The translations under genes and the position numbers were made by a program. Below, piece by piece: positions 23,959 through 42,477 of a stretch of 64,000 nucleotides of DNA (its first letter is position 1; each line of letters begins with the position of its first letter). The notes under the pieces were generated by a model, which worked only from the letters and a program-made list of their open reading frames with translations, was not told where the DNA came from and searched no databases. The DNA is from Anaeramoeba flamelloides (lineage: Eukaryota > Metamonada > Anaeramoebidae), in the NCBI GenBank assembly GCA_027625915.1, contig JANTQA010000012.1, positions 3,627,001 through 3,691,000 on the forward strand, in the 5' to 3' direction.

Positions 23959-25956
23959 TTTAACTGTTTAAATCGTGAATAATAATAAATCAACCAAAGA
24001 AAAATATTTGGAAAAAAAAATCAAGAATAAAAAATCATGCAATTTCATATCGAAATACTACCTTGGATAAATTATTTAGCTATTACCCTTAAATACATTT
24101 TATAGAATTCATTTTTTATGATTTTTATTATTATTTAAATTGTCGTTTAAACGAAAATAAATATCAAATAGTATTATTTTGAAAGAAATTATCCCATTTC
24201 ATATTTTTAATAAATAATTTCATTATTTGTGCAGGAGAATCCAATTATAAAGATTATTATCTTTTGACAATTGAAAATTCTTTTCGTCTTTATTTTTAGG
24301 TTCCTAATCCCAATTCAAAATAAACATTTATATCTAAATTATATCCTAGATTTCAAAAACATTCACAATAAAAAACAATGGATTTCATTTTATTCAAATG
24401 AAACATTAATCAAACCTAAGTTCAAGATTCAATTGGTGTGTTTGATCATTTTGAATACACGAATGTCAATTTTGTGGTATCATCTTTTTTTCTTTTTTTG
24501 AGTGATCTTTAGTATTTTTTTTTAAAAATTTTGAAATTTATTAACTTGAACAAATAGATATGGAGAAACAAATATAAATTGAGAAATATACTTGATTAAC
24601 AAAAAAAAAGAAAATTAAAAATTTGGAATTAAATATATTTGGTATTGAATAAAAGGGAAATGTTTCCCATTTGGGTTAATTTAAGTAAGTGGGTATATAG
24701 AATAAGAAAAAACTCTTGTAATTTTGTTTCTTTATAGACTTTAGAAAATGAAAGTTACCAGACTATCTGGTTTTTATGTTCTTTCGTAACTAAATGATAA
24801 TAATCAAAAAGAAAAAAAAATGAATTAAACGTTTTATTATTGAAAGAAAGCAAAAATATTGAAATTTTAGGATTTTGTATGAAAATATTTTTTGATCGAA
24901 AAACTTTTTTGATAGAAAAAAGTACAGTGGTTTTTCGAACAAAATAAGTAAAAAATAAACTCCACTTTATTTGAACATTTCTGAAAAAGTCAAGTCACTT
25001 TATTTTCAACTATATTTATCCCCTTGCTCTAAGCCCGATAATATTTGAAAAGAAGGTGGGTTGCCTTTTCTTAAGGAAATTTTGATTTCAAAACCTTTTT
25101 GAGTCTAAAATTTAAATTTTGGATTTGAGAAAATGGTTTTATCAAAAATGATAACTTTTTGGAAAAATTTAATTTTTAAAAATGTTTATTGTCTAATTAT
25201 TAGTTTAAATAATAAAAGTTGTTATTATTTTTTTAATTTTTGGAAGGGAATTAAAATTAAAAATAATATATAGAGTTTTGTTCTTATTATTTTCTCTTTT
25301 TTTACTGTTTATTCTTAAAATCAATAGGTTTTACAAACAAAAAGAAAACACAAGAAATCGGTCTCAATTTATTGGTTTGGCTTCTTTTTGTACAATATTT
25401 TATTGTATTTATTGAATACACTTAGAATTCTAAATAAAGATCTCCAAATTATTGTAAAAAGTTAATATGTCGAAATTTTATCCAATTTAAATTCCAAATA
25501 CTATGATGAACTTTTAACAGAGAAAAGTCTAGAATCAGAAAGTATTGTTACCAGGTCATGAATCCTATTAGTTATAAATTGTTCAAATGTTCTAAAAATC
25601 ATTTTTTTTAAAATTGTGACAAAAGTTAATCTCACCAATTAAAAATAATATTTTGTCTTCACAAAAAAAAAAAAAAAAAAAAAGCAATTTAGAATAAATA
25701 TGTATTTTTTCATAATTTCGAAATCCAATCATTAACGAAAAATATTCAGAATTTGAAAAATATCTTTCTGAAATTTTTCTCGAAATGTGGATTGGTATTA
25801 TAAAATAATTAAATGTTTTCGGGGTTTTTAGAATTAATAAAAAATATATTTTCACAAATTCACAAGTGATAAAATTGATATCTTAATATTTTGAGTTTTT
25901 TGCTAAATTTATCTTTTTTCCAAAAACTATAAAACTTTTATAATGTGTCCACGGGG

Positions 25957-26175
25957 CAATGGTTTCCAGTAGAAAAAAACAAATTCTTCAATAGTTAAAA
26001 AAGTCAATTTAATAAACAAATAAAAGTGTTCGGTGTTTTTTTTTTTGTTTTTTCATTTCTGAAAATTATTTTCGGGGTTTAAATTTCTGCTTCTTAACCA
26101 ACCATTTTTAATCTATTATTAAATCAAATTTTTTGCTCTTAGAATTTGTTTTTTCTACTGGAAACCACTACATTG
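25957..26175. mobile_element. MITE family L
   Basis: GGTTTCCAGTAGAAAAAAAC at about 25961 mirrors GTTTTTTCTACTGGAAACC near 26165; the outer words CAATG and CATTG also pair. About 220 bp with a poly-T interior. Single copy here. Confidence 0.7.
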
Positions 26176-26582
26176 TTGGTACCCTGATAAAGTTTTTGTT
26201 GTTTTTGGTAACATTTCAAATTGAGTAAAAAACTTAAAATATTACGACAATAATTTTTGCACATGTGTTATTAGTATATATTGTAAATAATTAAAATAAA
26301 ACTGGTTTTTGTAAAGAAAACAAATTAATCGGTCTCTTATTGTTTTTCTGTGTTCATATTTATTAATCAAATCTTTGAAACTTCCAAAATGAAAAAATAG
26401 TTAATTTTGGAAACACTAATTACTAATTTCTAAACACCGTAATACTATCATTATCGTTTCTCTTGGTTTTAGATTTCGATCAAGTAATGAAAAACTATAT
26501 ACTGTAGTTAAAATAAAGGGTTCCGAAAAGTTTAATCCATTTTTCAAAATAATTAGCATGTTTTTTTTTGTTATAGAAGACC

Positions 26583-26611
<29 letters not shown>

Positions 26612-26616
<5 letters not shown>

Positions 26617-27140
26617 CTAAAATTCAAAATTTTCCACATAGCTGAAAAGTTCTAAACTATCACAATAATACAATTTCATTGAAATTGGAGATAATTTTGA
26701 TTTTTGTAAAATATGAAAATCATTTTTTCATCTTTTAGTTTTTGTTTTCATTTCATTGTTTGAATTACGTAATTTGTTTCGTTCGATCAAAATTTTTTTC
26801 AACCATCGATATTAGATTAAAGTTGAGTTTTACCAAATGGAAGAACCCAAATAAAATTAGTTGGCGGTATCTAACCATTTGATCGATCAATATTCCTAAT
26901 AGAATTTCAACAAATTTATTAATGTATTTTTTTGTTTTGCTCTCTCCAAAAATTTTAACACACCCATGATTTATTCGTATTGATAATTATTTATATATTG
27001 TTTGGTGAGTATTGTAATTTATAAAAAAGTGTTAAAATTTCAATTTGTGAATGGTTCTAATTTCGTAAATCTTCTTGGATTGATTAAATAAGTTTTTTTT
27101 TTCACAAATCGAATTTTGGTTGTATTAAAAATTTTGAATT

Positions 27141-27150
<10 letters not shown>
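26612..27150. mobile_element. MITE family C, copy 3, inside a TA microsatellite
   Basis: About 539 bp, with (TA)n runs on both sides (26583-26611, 27147-27173), as if inserted into one TA tract. Ends AATTCAAAATTTTCCACA and AAAATTTTGAATTGGGGTTT; interior shares ATTTGATCGATCAA and TTTCAACAAATTTAT with copies 1 and 2. Non-coding, diverged. Confidence 0.75.
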
Positions 27151-27173
<23 letters not shown>

Positions 27174-27175
27174 CA

Positions 27176-29242
27176 ACCTATCAACGAAACCAACAATAAA
27201 CCCTAATTATTTATGGTATTGATTTCTTAAAGTTCTATTTATTAATAAAGAAATTCTAAAAATTAAGGATCAAAGCTGAAAATTTATCTCAAAAAATAGA
27301 GAAAAATTTTTCTGAAAATTTTACTCAATCAAAAATACAAAAAAATTCTTAAAAAAAGAGGAAATTGAAGAAAAATTTTCAACAAATTGCATTAATAATT
27401 TAAATTTTACTAAAAATATCAGAGATTTTACTCTCAAAATTGATTTGAACTTAGGATATCTATTGGGTGGTGAATTAATTGTTGTATTGGAACAAGAAGA
27501 AAAAAAAGCACTGATAATATTTTGAAACATAGATTATAGTCTTTGGATACACATTATTTTGATCAATGTACAAAAAAAAAACCTCAAATTGCTGACTTTG
27601 GTAAATAATCCAATAAATAATTTGATCATATTAATAATAAATTTTTGAGATACACACAAAACTCTGAAGTGTTAATCCAAATTGGATTTAATTTTATCCT
27701 GCTTCGATTACGGTAAAATCTATGGTTACACAAACCCCATTTTATATTTCATTAACAAATTTCAATTATCACAATGAACAGAAAGTTTTTACTTTTTATT
27801 GCGTTTTTGAATTAGAGGAATTTTTCTCAGATTACAAAGACAACAGAATTGAATGAGAATTTATTAATCACTAAGATATTTTTTTGAATTTATTACGAAA
27901 TAGGCTCGTTTAAATAAATAATTTTCTTTTTTGATCTCAATACTGCTTACATATCTGCAATACTGAATCCGAAAATTGTTCAAAATAATATGTTTTCCTG
28001 TTGGAAAGCAATGTGTTCTCTGTTCACACTTTTACTGTGTTCCGATTTCAGTCTCAAAAACTCGACAAGAGAATATAAACTTTTTTAAATATTCCTATTT
28101 CTACTTAATTATTGAATTATTGAACAAATATACCCTTTGTTCAAAATTTAAACCCCATTCTTTTATTTCAATTTCTTTTAACCCAACATCTAGTTCACTG
28201 TCCTGTGGTGTACCTATGGTCAAATCAAATTTGAAAATAAACCCCTTGAACTTTTAAGTAAATTTCAATTAGGAAATTGAAAGTGTTGAAAATTTTTTGT
28301 CAAAGTTGATTTTGAAGTTAAAAATTTTACAAAGATTAATTCCCAAAATTTGATAGTTAAAAAATGTTGATTTCATCAGAATCAACTATGACCACATCAC
28401 GGTACTTTTTTAATGGTTAGATCTGAAAAGTAATTTTGGATCTGATAATAATAAGTATTTTTTGTCGGAAGTCGAAAATATTAGATATCTAAAAGTATTT
28501 TAGAAAAGTGAAATTATATTCACTTAATCCAATTAAAACAATAAAGACATTTCTGACGGTTGGGGAGTCTTTTTCGTTTACTTTCGAAATGTTGAACTTT
28601 TGCCTGTACATCTATTTTTCAGAAAAAAGTGTTCAATTATAAAACATGTTTGAATTTAATGATATTATTAAAAGTTAATTTTGACTGATAAGCAAATAAC
28701 AGTGGTTCTTTTTATTTTTCATCAAGATCGAACATTTTTGAAAGTAGACACTTATTGGAGTTAATAACCAATACAAAAGTTTCTGATCATACCCTGTCTA
28801 TGAAATTTAGTTACTCACGGTTATTCTTTGACAAATTTTTTGGAGAAGAAATGTAACTACAGCTATCAAAGTAATACATGAAAAACGACTATAATCTGTA
28901 TTACGAAATATAAGCAGTGTTTTTTTTCTTCTTGTTCCGATATAACATCCAATTATCTACCAAATAGTATACCTAAATGCAAATCAATTTTGAAAGTAAA
29001 TATCCCTTGTATATTTTCAGTAAAATTTAAATTATTAATGCAATTAGTTGAAAATTTTGTATAAATTTCTCTTTTTTTTGATTTTTTTTGATTTTTTTTG
29101 ATTTTTTTTTGTTAAAATTATTTAAAAAATTTACTCTATTTTTTGAGAGAAATTTTCAGATTTGATCCATTCATTTTTAGAATTTCTTTTTGAATATTAG
29201 AACTTTAAGAAACCAATACCATATTTAATTTGGTTATACTGT
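27176..29242. mobile_element. Family E inverted pair (long terminal arms)
   Basis: An arm of about 390 nt at 27176-27570 (AACCAACAATAAACCCTAAT ... GAACAAGAAGAAAAAAAAGC) is repeated in reverse at about 28880-29242 (TTTTTTTTCTTCTTGTTCCG ... AAGAAACCAATACCAT). Between them, 28176-28330 looks like a third, more diverged piece. A solo copy is at 46145-46570. This is either one element with long arms or two opposed insertions. Confidence 0.65.
29081..29112. repeat. Short tandem repeat, GATTTTTTTT unit
   Basis: Three to four copies of a 10-nt unit in the right arm of the family E pair, replacing a more irregular stretch in the other copies; replication slippage is the likely origin. Confidence 0.7.
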
Positions 29243-29271
29243 TTATTGTAAAATAAAAAGATCAAATTTTT

Positions 29272-29452
29272 CATTCAGCTTTCCACAAGATAAAAACACA
29301 TAACAAGAATTAAAATAAAATTATCAAAGTCCCCAATTCTCAAAGGAAAAATGAATAATTGAAGCTTCTTTTAAGAATTAAAAAATTGAAATGTTAGATG
29401 ATTTAAATAATCTTTTTTTGGAAAGCTGAATGAAAAATTTGTTCCATTTATT
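29272..29452. mobile_element. MITE family G, copy 2
   Basis: AATTTTTCATTCAGCTTTCC and its inverse GGAAAGCTGAATGAAAAATT bound about 180 bp. This uninterrupted copy shows the unoccupied form of the element split at 9583-10250. A short end fragment recurs near 32090. Confidence 0.75.
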
Positions 29453-30309
29453 TTTCAACAAATAGTATTACCAGCTTCTTTGATCAGTTGATGTATAGGT
29501 CTTCTATAACAAAAAAAAACATTTTTTATTTTGAAACACAGATTAAACTTTTCGGCACCCTTTATTTTAGCAACAGTATATAATATTTAATCTAATCTTT
29601 TTGAAAAATATATAATGACCATCTTAAAGTTAAAGAAGGCAGAAACAGTTTTGGAAAAGTAATAAGTGTAAACAGTTTAAATTTTAAATAAAGAAATTTC
29701 CAAATTGTTTTAAATATAGTGGTTTTTAATTGACAGAATAATATTAACACATGAAAGTAATTCTTTTCTCACACATTAAACTTTTCCAAATTTGTTATTT
29801 TTCGCAAAATATCCGATTATCTAAATTTGTGACAAGTAAGACAACTCTTAAAGTTAAGATATTATAGGACATTAAAAAACTAATTCTTCTTGTTATCTCT
29901 CTTTATTGAGAACGAATGATTTTTTCTCTTTTCAACAATAAGATTTAATTTCAAAACCTTTTCCTTTTTTAATTAAAAAAGTTATCAAATATCCAACTTG
30001 AATATAAAAATACTAAATACTCTTTTTGAAGAGATTGAAATAATTTTAGGAAACAGAAATAATTGTTTCTGGGATAACGAAAAAATCAAAGAACGAATCA
30101 GATTGACTCGACTGAACTTGAAAGTGGGACAAAAAAGTTTTTGCGAAAATAAAATTTTTAACAAACATATTTCAGCCAAACACGGTAGATCTAAAGAACC
30201 TAACCAATCAAAAAAATTTAAACAAAAGTCCTTAATCTAATCAACCAGAAATCTAAATTAAACATTTCAATTTTTTTCAAAAGTTACATTCAAAAGATTT
30301 CTTTTTCAG

Positions 30310-36864
<6,555 letters not shown>

Positions 36865-37085
36865 TAATTTTTTAATTTCCATTTTTTTTAAATTTATAAT
36901 TTTAATATTTAAAAACAAAAAACAAAAAAAAAAAAAAAAAAAAAAAAAGAATTATTTTTTTTAATAGAAAGAAATAATCTTTTTTTTTTATATTTATTTT
37001 TATTTTTAAGCAAATAAAAGAAAGAATCAAATTAATTTGAATTAAAATGCACAGTATATTAGAATTCATTTATGGTTAATTAGTA

Positions 37086-37109
37086 TCTTCTTCTTCTTCT
37101 TCTTCTTCG
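37086..37109. repeat. (TTC)n microsatellite
   Basis: Eight consecutive TTC units in the kinase's downstream region; not in a reading frame that I can assign. Confidence 0.9.
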
Positions 37110-37551
37110 AATTATTAGTAGTATTACTATTTAATCAAAATTCTTGAATAATTAAGATCATAATGATTTTTAAGGTTTCCATATTTTAATTCATCATTAT
37201 TTTGGTTAATGATTAGAATAAAATTTTTCATTCTTTATTTGCTTGAAAATATATTTTTTATTTTTTCAAATTTGTAAATTTTTATTTTTTATTTTATTAT
37301 TTATGTATATTAGGATAGTTTACCACTTCATATTTAATTTTAAAAATCCAAATTAAATAAAAATTTTTTTAAATAAATGTTTTTTAATTGTTATTATTTT
37401 TTAACCAAATCTCCTCAATAATATTTTTATTTCATTTTTAGGATAAACTAGATATTTAGATAAAATATAGAATGATAAAAAAATGAAAATTGATACATAT
37501 TGAAAAAAATACTGGTGGGAAATTTCTTAATTGCATGATAAATATAAACTA

Positions 37552-38170
37552 TATTTCAAAAATTGTGACTAACCTGAAATAATAAATTGAAAAAAAAATA
37601 TTCATTTGTATTGAAGAACAACTAATTATTAAATCTGATTAATAATTCAATTTTACATCATTCTAAATATATAAAAACCTGATATTTTAAAAATTAAAAA
37701 AAAAATAGAAATAAAAAAGTAAAAAAAATTTCATCACAATTTTTGAAATGAGCATTACCGATTTTTTATTACTGAACTTTCGCAGAAATAAAGTTAACAA
37801 GAAGATTTTTTTTCATAATTATCTCAAATTTAAAAGACATTAAAGTCTAAATTTTCTTGATTGATTATTTTTCTTTTTGAAGATCTCTTTTTTTTTTCCA
37901 CTTGATCTTTTGAAAAAGAAAATAAAAAGAGAATCAAAAAAAAAAACAAAAATAGAAAAAAAGAAAAAAAATGATGATCAAAAAAAAAAATGAAAATGAA
38001 AAAAAAAAAAATAACTATAAAAAATGATCGATTTTTCAAAAATTAAAAGAAAAAAGATAAAAAAAAAAAAAACAAAATAATTGACCAAAAAAGAAAAAGG
38101 ATTTAACTCTAAAAATTGAAAATGTAATTCGATAAGAATATAGGATAAAATTTGACAAAAGAACTTTGAA
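37552..38170. mobile_element. Dispersed repeat family D, copy 1
   Basis: Opens TTTCAAAAATTGTGACTAAC and, about 180 bp on, has the inverse CACAATTTTTGAAATGAGCA. It then continues with TTTTTTATTACTGAACTTTC and an A-rich segment to GATAAGAATATAGGATAAA. The same order is seen at 60409-61085; the inverse of part of it is at 54435-54650. The inner 200 bp may be a MITE, or an internal end of a larger element. Confidence 0.7.
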
Positions 38171-38509
38171 AAACATAAGTAAGTGAGACAAAAATTGCGA
38201 AAAAAACATTTATATTATTATTTTTTCATTTTTAACCTTGGTATTCATTTTAACTATTTGCTTCACTTTTTTTTTATAAAATTCGAAACTACAATTCACA
38301 ATAACACTTACTTCTATTAATATAAACACAGTTTGAAAACTTTGGATGACAACTAATAATCAAAACAAGATATAAAAAAATCATATTTTTCGATTTTTCT
38401 AAATCTATCAGTAAAGTATGTTTAAATTACGAATTAATAAAGTTTTAAAATTTAACCTTTTTTCCAAAAGAAAAAAAAAAAAAAAAAAACAAATAAAAAT
38501 CTATGTTCC

Positions 38510-38858
38510 CAATATGATGTTACTTGCTGAACAAAAAATTATATTCTTAAATTTGTTGAAATTTCATTAACAATTATTGATCGATCAAAGGTTTGTATAC
38601 CATAAGCAATTTCCATCTGATTTTTCTATTTTAATAAACCCAACATTAAACTATACCAATCATTGATTAGGGAATTTTTTTTGATCTAACACAGTGATAC
38701 ATTACTTTATTCAAAAAAAGAAATGAAAACAAAAAAAGTTAGTTAGACCAAAAATGATAAAAATAGTTTTTTTTCAAAATTATTTACAAATTGAATGAAA
38801 GATGTAGTTTTCTGATTATTTAAATTGTTTGAATGTGTACAAAATTTTGGAATTAATT
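38510..38858. mobile_element. MITE family C, copy 4 (truncated)
   Basis: Shares AAATTTGTTGAAATTTCA, ATTGATCGATCAAA and the end GTGTACAAAATTTTGGAAT with copy 1, but lacks the first 190 bp, beginning near the internal end-like motif. Degenerate. Confidence 0.7.
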
Positions 38859-39185
38859 TTAGCATCAGAATATACCCAAAAAGTTTTGTATATATGGAGA
38901 TTTCAATACCCTTCAAACAAAATAAAATAAAAGGGAAAAAAAAAGGTTTTATTTTGGTGTAATCATTCCTTTTATTATTAAGTATAGAAGAAAGAAAGAA
39001 AGAAAGAAAATATAATAAAATGGGAGAATCTTTTTTGTTGATCTATGAGGGAAGAAAAAATATTTAATTATTTCTAAAATTGAAAAAATAAAAAAATTGA
39101 GAATAATAATGAAATTAATAAAGAAGTATTTTTTACTTTGTTGTTTTTTTAAGTATTGTTGATGTTTACGATTTTGTACATTATA

Positions 39186-40525
39186 TTATTTAATTTTTTT
39201 TTTAAAACTTTTTTTAATTTCTTCACCCTTAGCATCATGAGTAGGTATTCTCTTTTCATCGAATTTACCAAATCTAGGATCGTTTAAAAACATTTCCTCT
39301 GGTTTAATTTTAGTTCGTTCAAGTCTTTTTTTCTGTTCTTCTAATCTTTGAAGTTTTGCAATTTCCTTTTTTTTTTCTGCAATTTTTTGATCTCTTTCTT
39401 TTAAGAGCACTTCTTTAATCTCAAATTTCCAGACAAATGGCTCATTATTTCGATCTTCTAATTTAATACCAATAAAAGGTAAAACATCATCTCTGATTTG
39501 ATCACTTAATTGTAATAACTCCAAGGTTTCTATAGTAATTTATTTAAACGAAAAAAAAAAAAAAACAATTAAAAATTAATTATCACAACAAATATCAAAA
39601 AAAAAATGAATAATTAGAAATTAAAAAAAAAAATTAATAATTAAAAATTAAAAAAAATTGAAAATTTTACTATTATTTCTTGCAAATAATCTTACTTTAT
39701 CACGGAATTCGGATAAAGCCATGGTAATTGGAGTGATAAATTCTTCCGTGTTTCCAGTAGTAGAGGTGGAAAACCCCATTTTTTCAAGGAATTAAGCCAA
39801 ATATTTGGAAGATATAAGTAATATAATAAGAAATGTCTGCAAAAACTTTATTTCTTGGGTTTTCTGTTAAATATGTATTTGTTGTGGAAACAAGTCCATT
39901 TAGAATTAAAATAACCTTAGGGGTATGGTATTGAAATCATCTAATAATGCTTCTCGGTCAAGTAACTTGACTTCTTCTAATTTATTAAACATTTTGTGTT
40001 CCTTTTCTCTCATTATTTCTCTATAATCTTTTTCTTTTTTTCAAAATTCAATTTTGACATTTTGAAAGAATTCTGAAAATGACTTGTATAATTTTAAGGA
40101 ATTTTCCATTCCATTTTTGCTATATTCAAGTTTGGAATTATATTTATACAGTCAGTTTCACTTTTAAGGCACAAACTTTCAACGAAATTTAAGGCACAAA
40201 AAATTTCTCAAATTAAAGCACAAAATTCAAATTCTAGTAAAAATAAATTGTAAAAAAAAAAATTCCAAATTTTGTGCCTTAATTTGAGATTTTTTTGTAC
40301 CTTAAATTTCGTTGAAAGTTTGTGCCTTAAAAGTGAAACTGACTGCACTGAAGAAAGAAAAATCATAATTGTCTCCAAGTGTATTTTTTAAGTACATCAC
40401 CAATAGTAATATAATTCTTTAGTGATTTGGACATTTTCATTTCATTAATAAATAAATTCCCAGAATGAAGAAAATAATTTGCCCATGTTTTGTTTTGTTA
40501 TCTTGCCTATTTCATATATTATTAA
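39186..40525 (-). pseudogene. Cysteinyl-tRNA synthetase copy, broken
   Basis: Minus-strand pieces match the eukaryotic cytosolic CysRS in order: [21 protein letters not shown] (the KMSKS motif), WRQL, the segment NGMENSLKLYKSFSEFFQNV, ALLDDFNT, LVSTTNTYL ... FQIFG, ITMALSEFRDKVR, LELLQLSDQIRDDVLP, a charged helix, and EEMFLNDPRFGKFDE. One intron (39530-39671, GTAAAA donor) is still in phase, so this is not a retrocopy. Lesions: TGA codons in frame at 40363-40365 (where relatives have Arg) and 40041-40043, frame changes near 39920-39923 and 39788-39789, a family B MITE at 40149-40345 inside the exon, and a scrambled N-terminal edge at about 40486-40525. The HIGH-motif half is absent. The 112-codon last exon is still open. 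Most likely a decayed duplicate; homopolymer sequencing errors could explain the frame changes but not the MITE. Confidence 0.85.
40149..40345. mobile_element. MITE family B, copy 2, within the CysRS coding sequence
   Basis: 197 bp, nearly fully palindromic: CAGTCAGTTTCACTTTTAAG and its inverse CTTAAAAGTGAAACTGACTG, then AAATTTAAGGCACAAAAA / GTACCTTAAATTTCG. TA precedes the left end and CA follows the right end. The synthetase homology resumes directly on the other side (LQ before, YNSKLEYS after). Confidence 0.88.
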
Positions 40526-41657
40526 TAGAATTAGTTTTTATGTTGAATAAGAAAAGGAAATTTTAATTTAATTTTTTTGCTTTGCACCAAAAGAATAAAA
40601 AAGAAAAGCAGTTTTATTTTTGCAGATAATATAATTTTTTTTTTTTTTTTACTTTTTTGAAATAATGAAAAAAAAATTGTTAATGATTCCCCTTTATCTT
40701 ATTTTCTTTTCAAATTTGTTTAAAGAGATTCCATTTATCAATATTATATAATTTACACTTTTTTTACAATATAATTACAAATTGAATATTGGTCAATTGA
40801 AAAATATTCCAAAACCTTCTGGGTTAAATTTCCATTTTTTAGATTTTTTATTTCAGCTATTATTTAAGACTTTTATTAGTTTTAATGTAAAAAAACTTTG
40901 TCAAATTTGTTGATTTACTAAATTTTCTTTGAAATAAAATGTTTTGAAAGAATAATTATAAATACAAAAAAAAAAAAAAAATGAAAATTGAACCCAAAAG
41001 GTTTTGGAAAATTATTCAATTTTAGGTGTAACAGAAAAAATAAATTATTAAAAAAAAAAAATCAAATCCCAAATTATATTTCTATCTTTTACCAAAATTT
41101 CCACTTGGGAAGAACAAATGATCATCAAAAGTTAAGATATAAAATAATTAAAATATAATACAAGACCTATAATTTGTCAATATTTAAATCTAAACAGTTA
41201 TTAACTGATATTTGTAAAAAAAGGTTAATTCTTTTTTATTTCTTTATTGGGGAAGAAGTATAATTTACACTTTAAATGCCATTATACTTCAATTTCCTTT
41301 CAGAAATTTAAGCACAAAATCAGAGATTTTGCAATAGTTAATTAATGAAAATAATTTTAAAATGTTATATTTTAAAATTATTACATTAAAATGCAATTCT
41401 TTTAATTTCTTAGGAAATGTTAATCTATCTTTTTCATAGGAAGGACAGACCCATAAAAGTGATCAATAATATCTATTATTTCTTTTTGTTTATATTTTAA
41501 TCATAAAGGGTAAAACATGTTGAATTTTTGTTATTATGTAGTAATAACTATTTAAGTAGTTAGTAAATGTTTAAAATTTAAATAATATTGAACTTGAATG
41601 ATAACTGGAATATTGTTGGGTTTTTACAAAAGAATTTTGGTTTTTTATTAGATTAAA

Positions 41658-42085
41658 ATATTATGAGTAGTGTCGCCGAGTGTCATCAAGTGACGTAGAG
41701 TGCCTAGATTTTTCAGAATTTTAAAAGAATGGAAAAAAATCAAATATTCCACTCAATTCTTTTAAATTTCCGGAAAAGAAAGAACCTAACTGCGTTTTTT
41801 TTTAATTTCAAAAATAAAAAGAAAATTTTTGAAATTTTAGTTTTAATTATAACATTAAAAAACCTTATGAAAAGTGTCTTCACATGTCTTAAAGTGTAAT
41901 AGTGTACCGTTGAGTACCATCTTTTCCATAATTTAAAAGAATTTGGTAAAATCAAATTTTTTTTTTTTTTATTTTTTTGAATTTTTGAAAAGCTATAGGT
42001 GTTTTTTTTCTTAATTACTGTTTATAAAAAAAAAAAAAATTAAATAAATTTTCATTTTATATCTCAAATTAAAAAAAACCTAACG
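41658..42085. repeat. Repeat family A, copy 3 (diverged)
   Basis: Starts AGTGTCGCCGAGTGTCATCA, with GAGTGCCTAGA and repeated TTTTAAAAGAAT words, and ends AAAAAAAACCTAACGAAAC, the inverse of the GTTAGGTTTT module. The GTGTC(G/T)-type words recur at 41874 and 41905. Confidence 0.5.
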
Positions 42086-42477
42086 AAACTTCCAACTTGT
42101 AGAATAAGCAACTGGTTATAATTCTAATTATAAATCCCCCTTTTAAAAATATTTAGGTTTTTTGAATTCTAATTGATTTTATTGTTGATTCTTTAATAAA
42201 ATTTCATTAATTTTTTAAGATATGACTGAGATAATTCTTTTAATTTATTTTTGAATTCAAATTTTATTTATTTACTGAAATTACTAAATTTTTGAATTTA
42301 AATTCACTTTTATATCTACGACCTGGTATGTTAAAAAAAAAGATAAAGTTAAAAATATAGTTTTTTTCCTTTGTTATTCTCTAAAAAATTAATAATTTAC
42401 CTTTTGATTTTAAACAAAGACTGAATAATTTAAAGACTTGATTAAATTTCCAAGTTGAATTTTTCAAAAATGTTTAC

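Larger units (their letters stand above)
26498..29580. mobile_element. Outer element of a nested insertion cluster
   Basis: The left end ACTGTAGTTAAAATAAAGGG and the right end (read inverted) ACTGTTGCTAAAATAAAGGG continue as matching arms of about 85 bp including CCGAAAAGTTTAAT and TTTGTTATAGAAGACCTATA. Between the arms lie family C copy 3, the family E inverted pair and family G copy 2. Without them little is left, so the outer element was itself short. No transposase seen. Confidence 0.72.
23959..30309. other. Intergenic between CFD1 and the kinase; transposon nest
   Basis: 6.3 kb. From 23959 to about 25900 I see only AT-rich sequence without gene or clear repeat. From 25957 to 29580 it is MITEs nested in one another. 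From 29581 to 30309 is the upstream region of the kinase, with a pyrimidine-rich tract ending CAG directly before its ATG. Confidence 0.7.
36865..39185. other. Intergenic, kinase 3' end to CysRS copy 3' end
   Basis: Convergent 3' ends. Contains poly-A/T tracts, a TTC microsatellite (37086-37109), a family D copy, a truncated family C copy and an AGAA-type tandem run near 38990-39008. No gene seen. Confidence 0.75.

Noticed and set aside
27976-28257. 93-codon frame in the transposon nest
   Set aside because: It overlaps a diverged family E piece and has no domain or homology.
29998-30240. 80-codon open frame just upstream of the kinase ATG
   Set aside because: It starts only at TTG, contains no Met, has no recognisable homology, and no donor in it joins the kinase ATG in frame. 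Its complement is open too, so it is probably chance.
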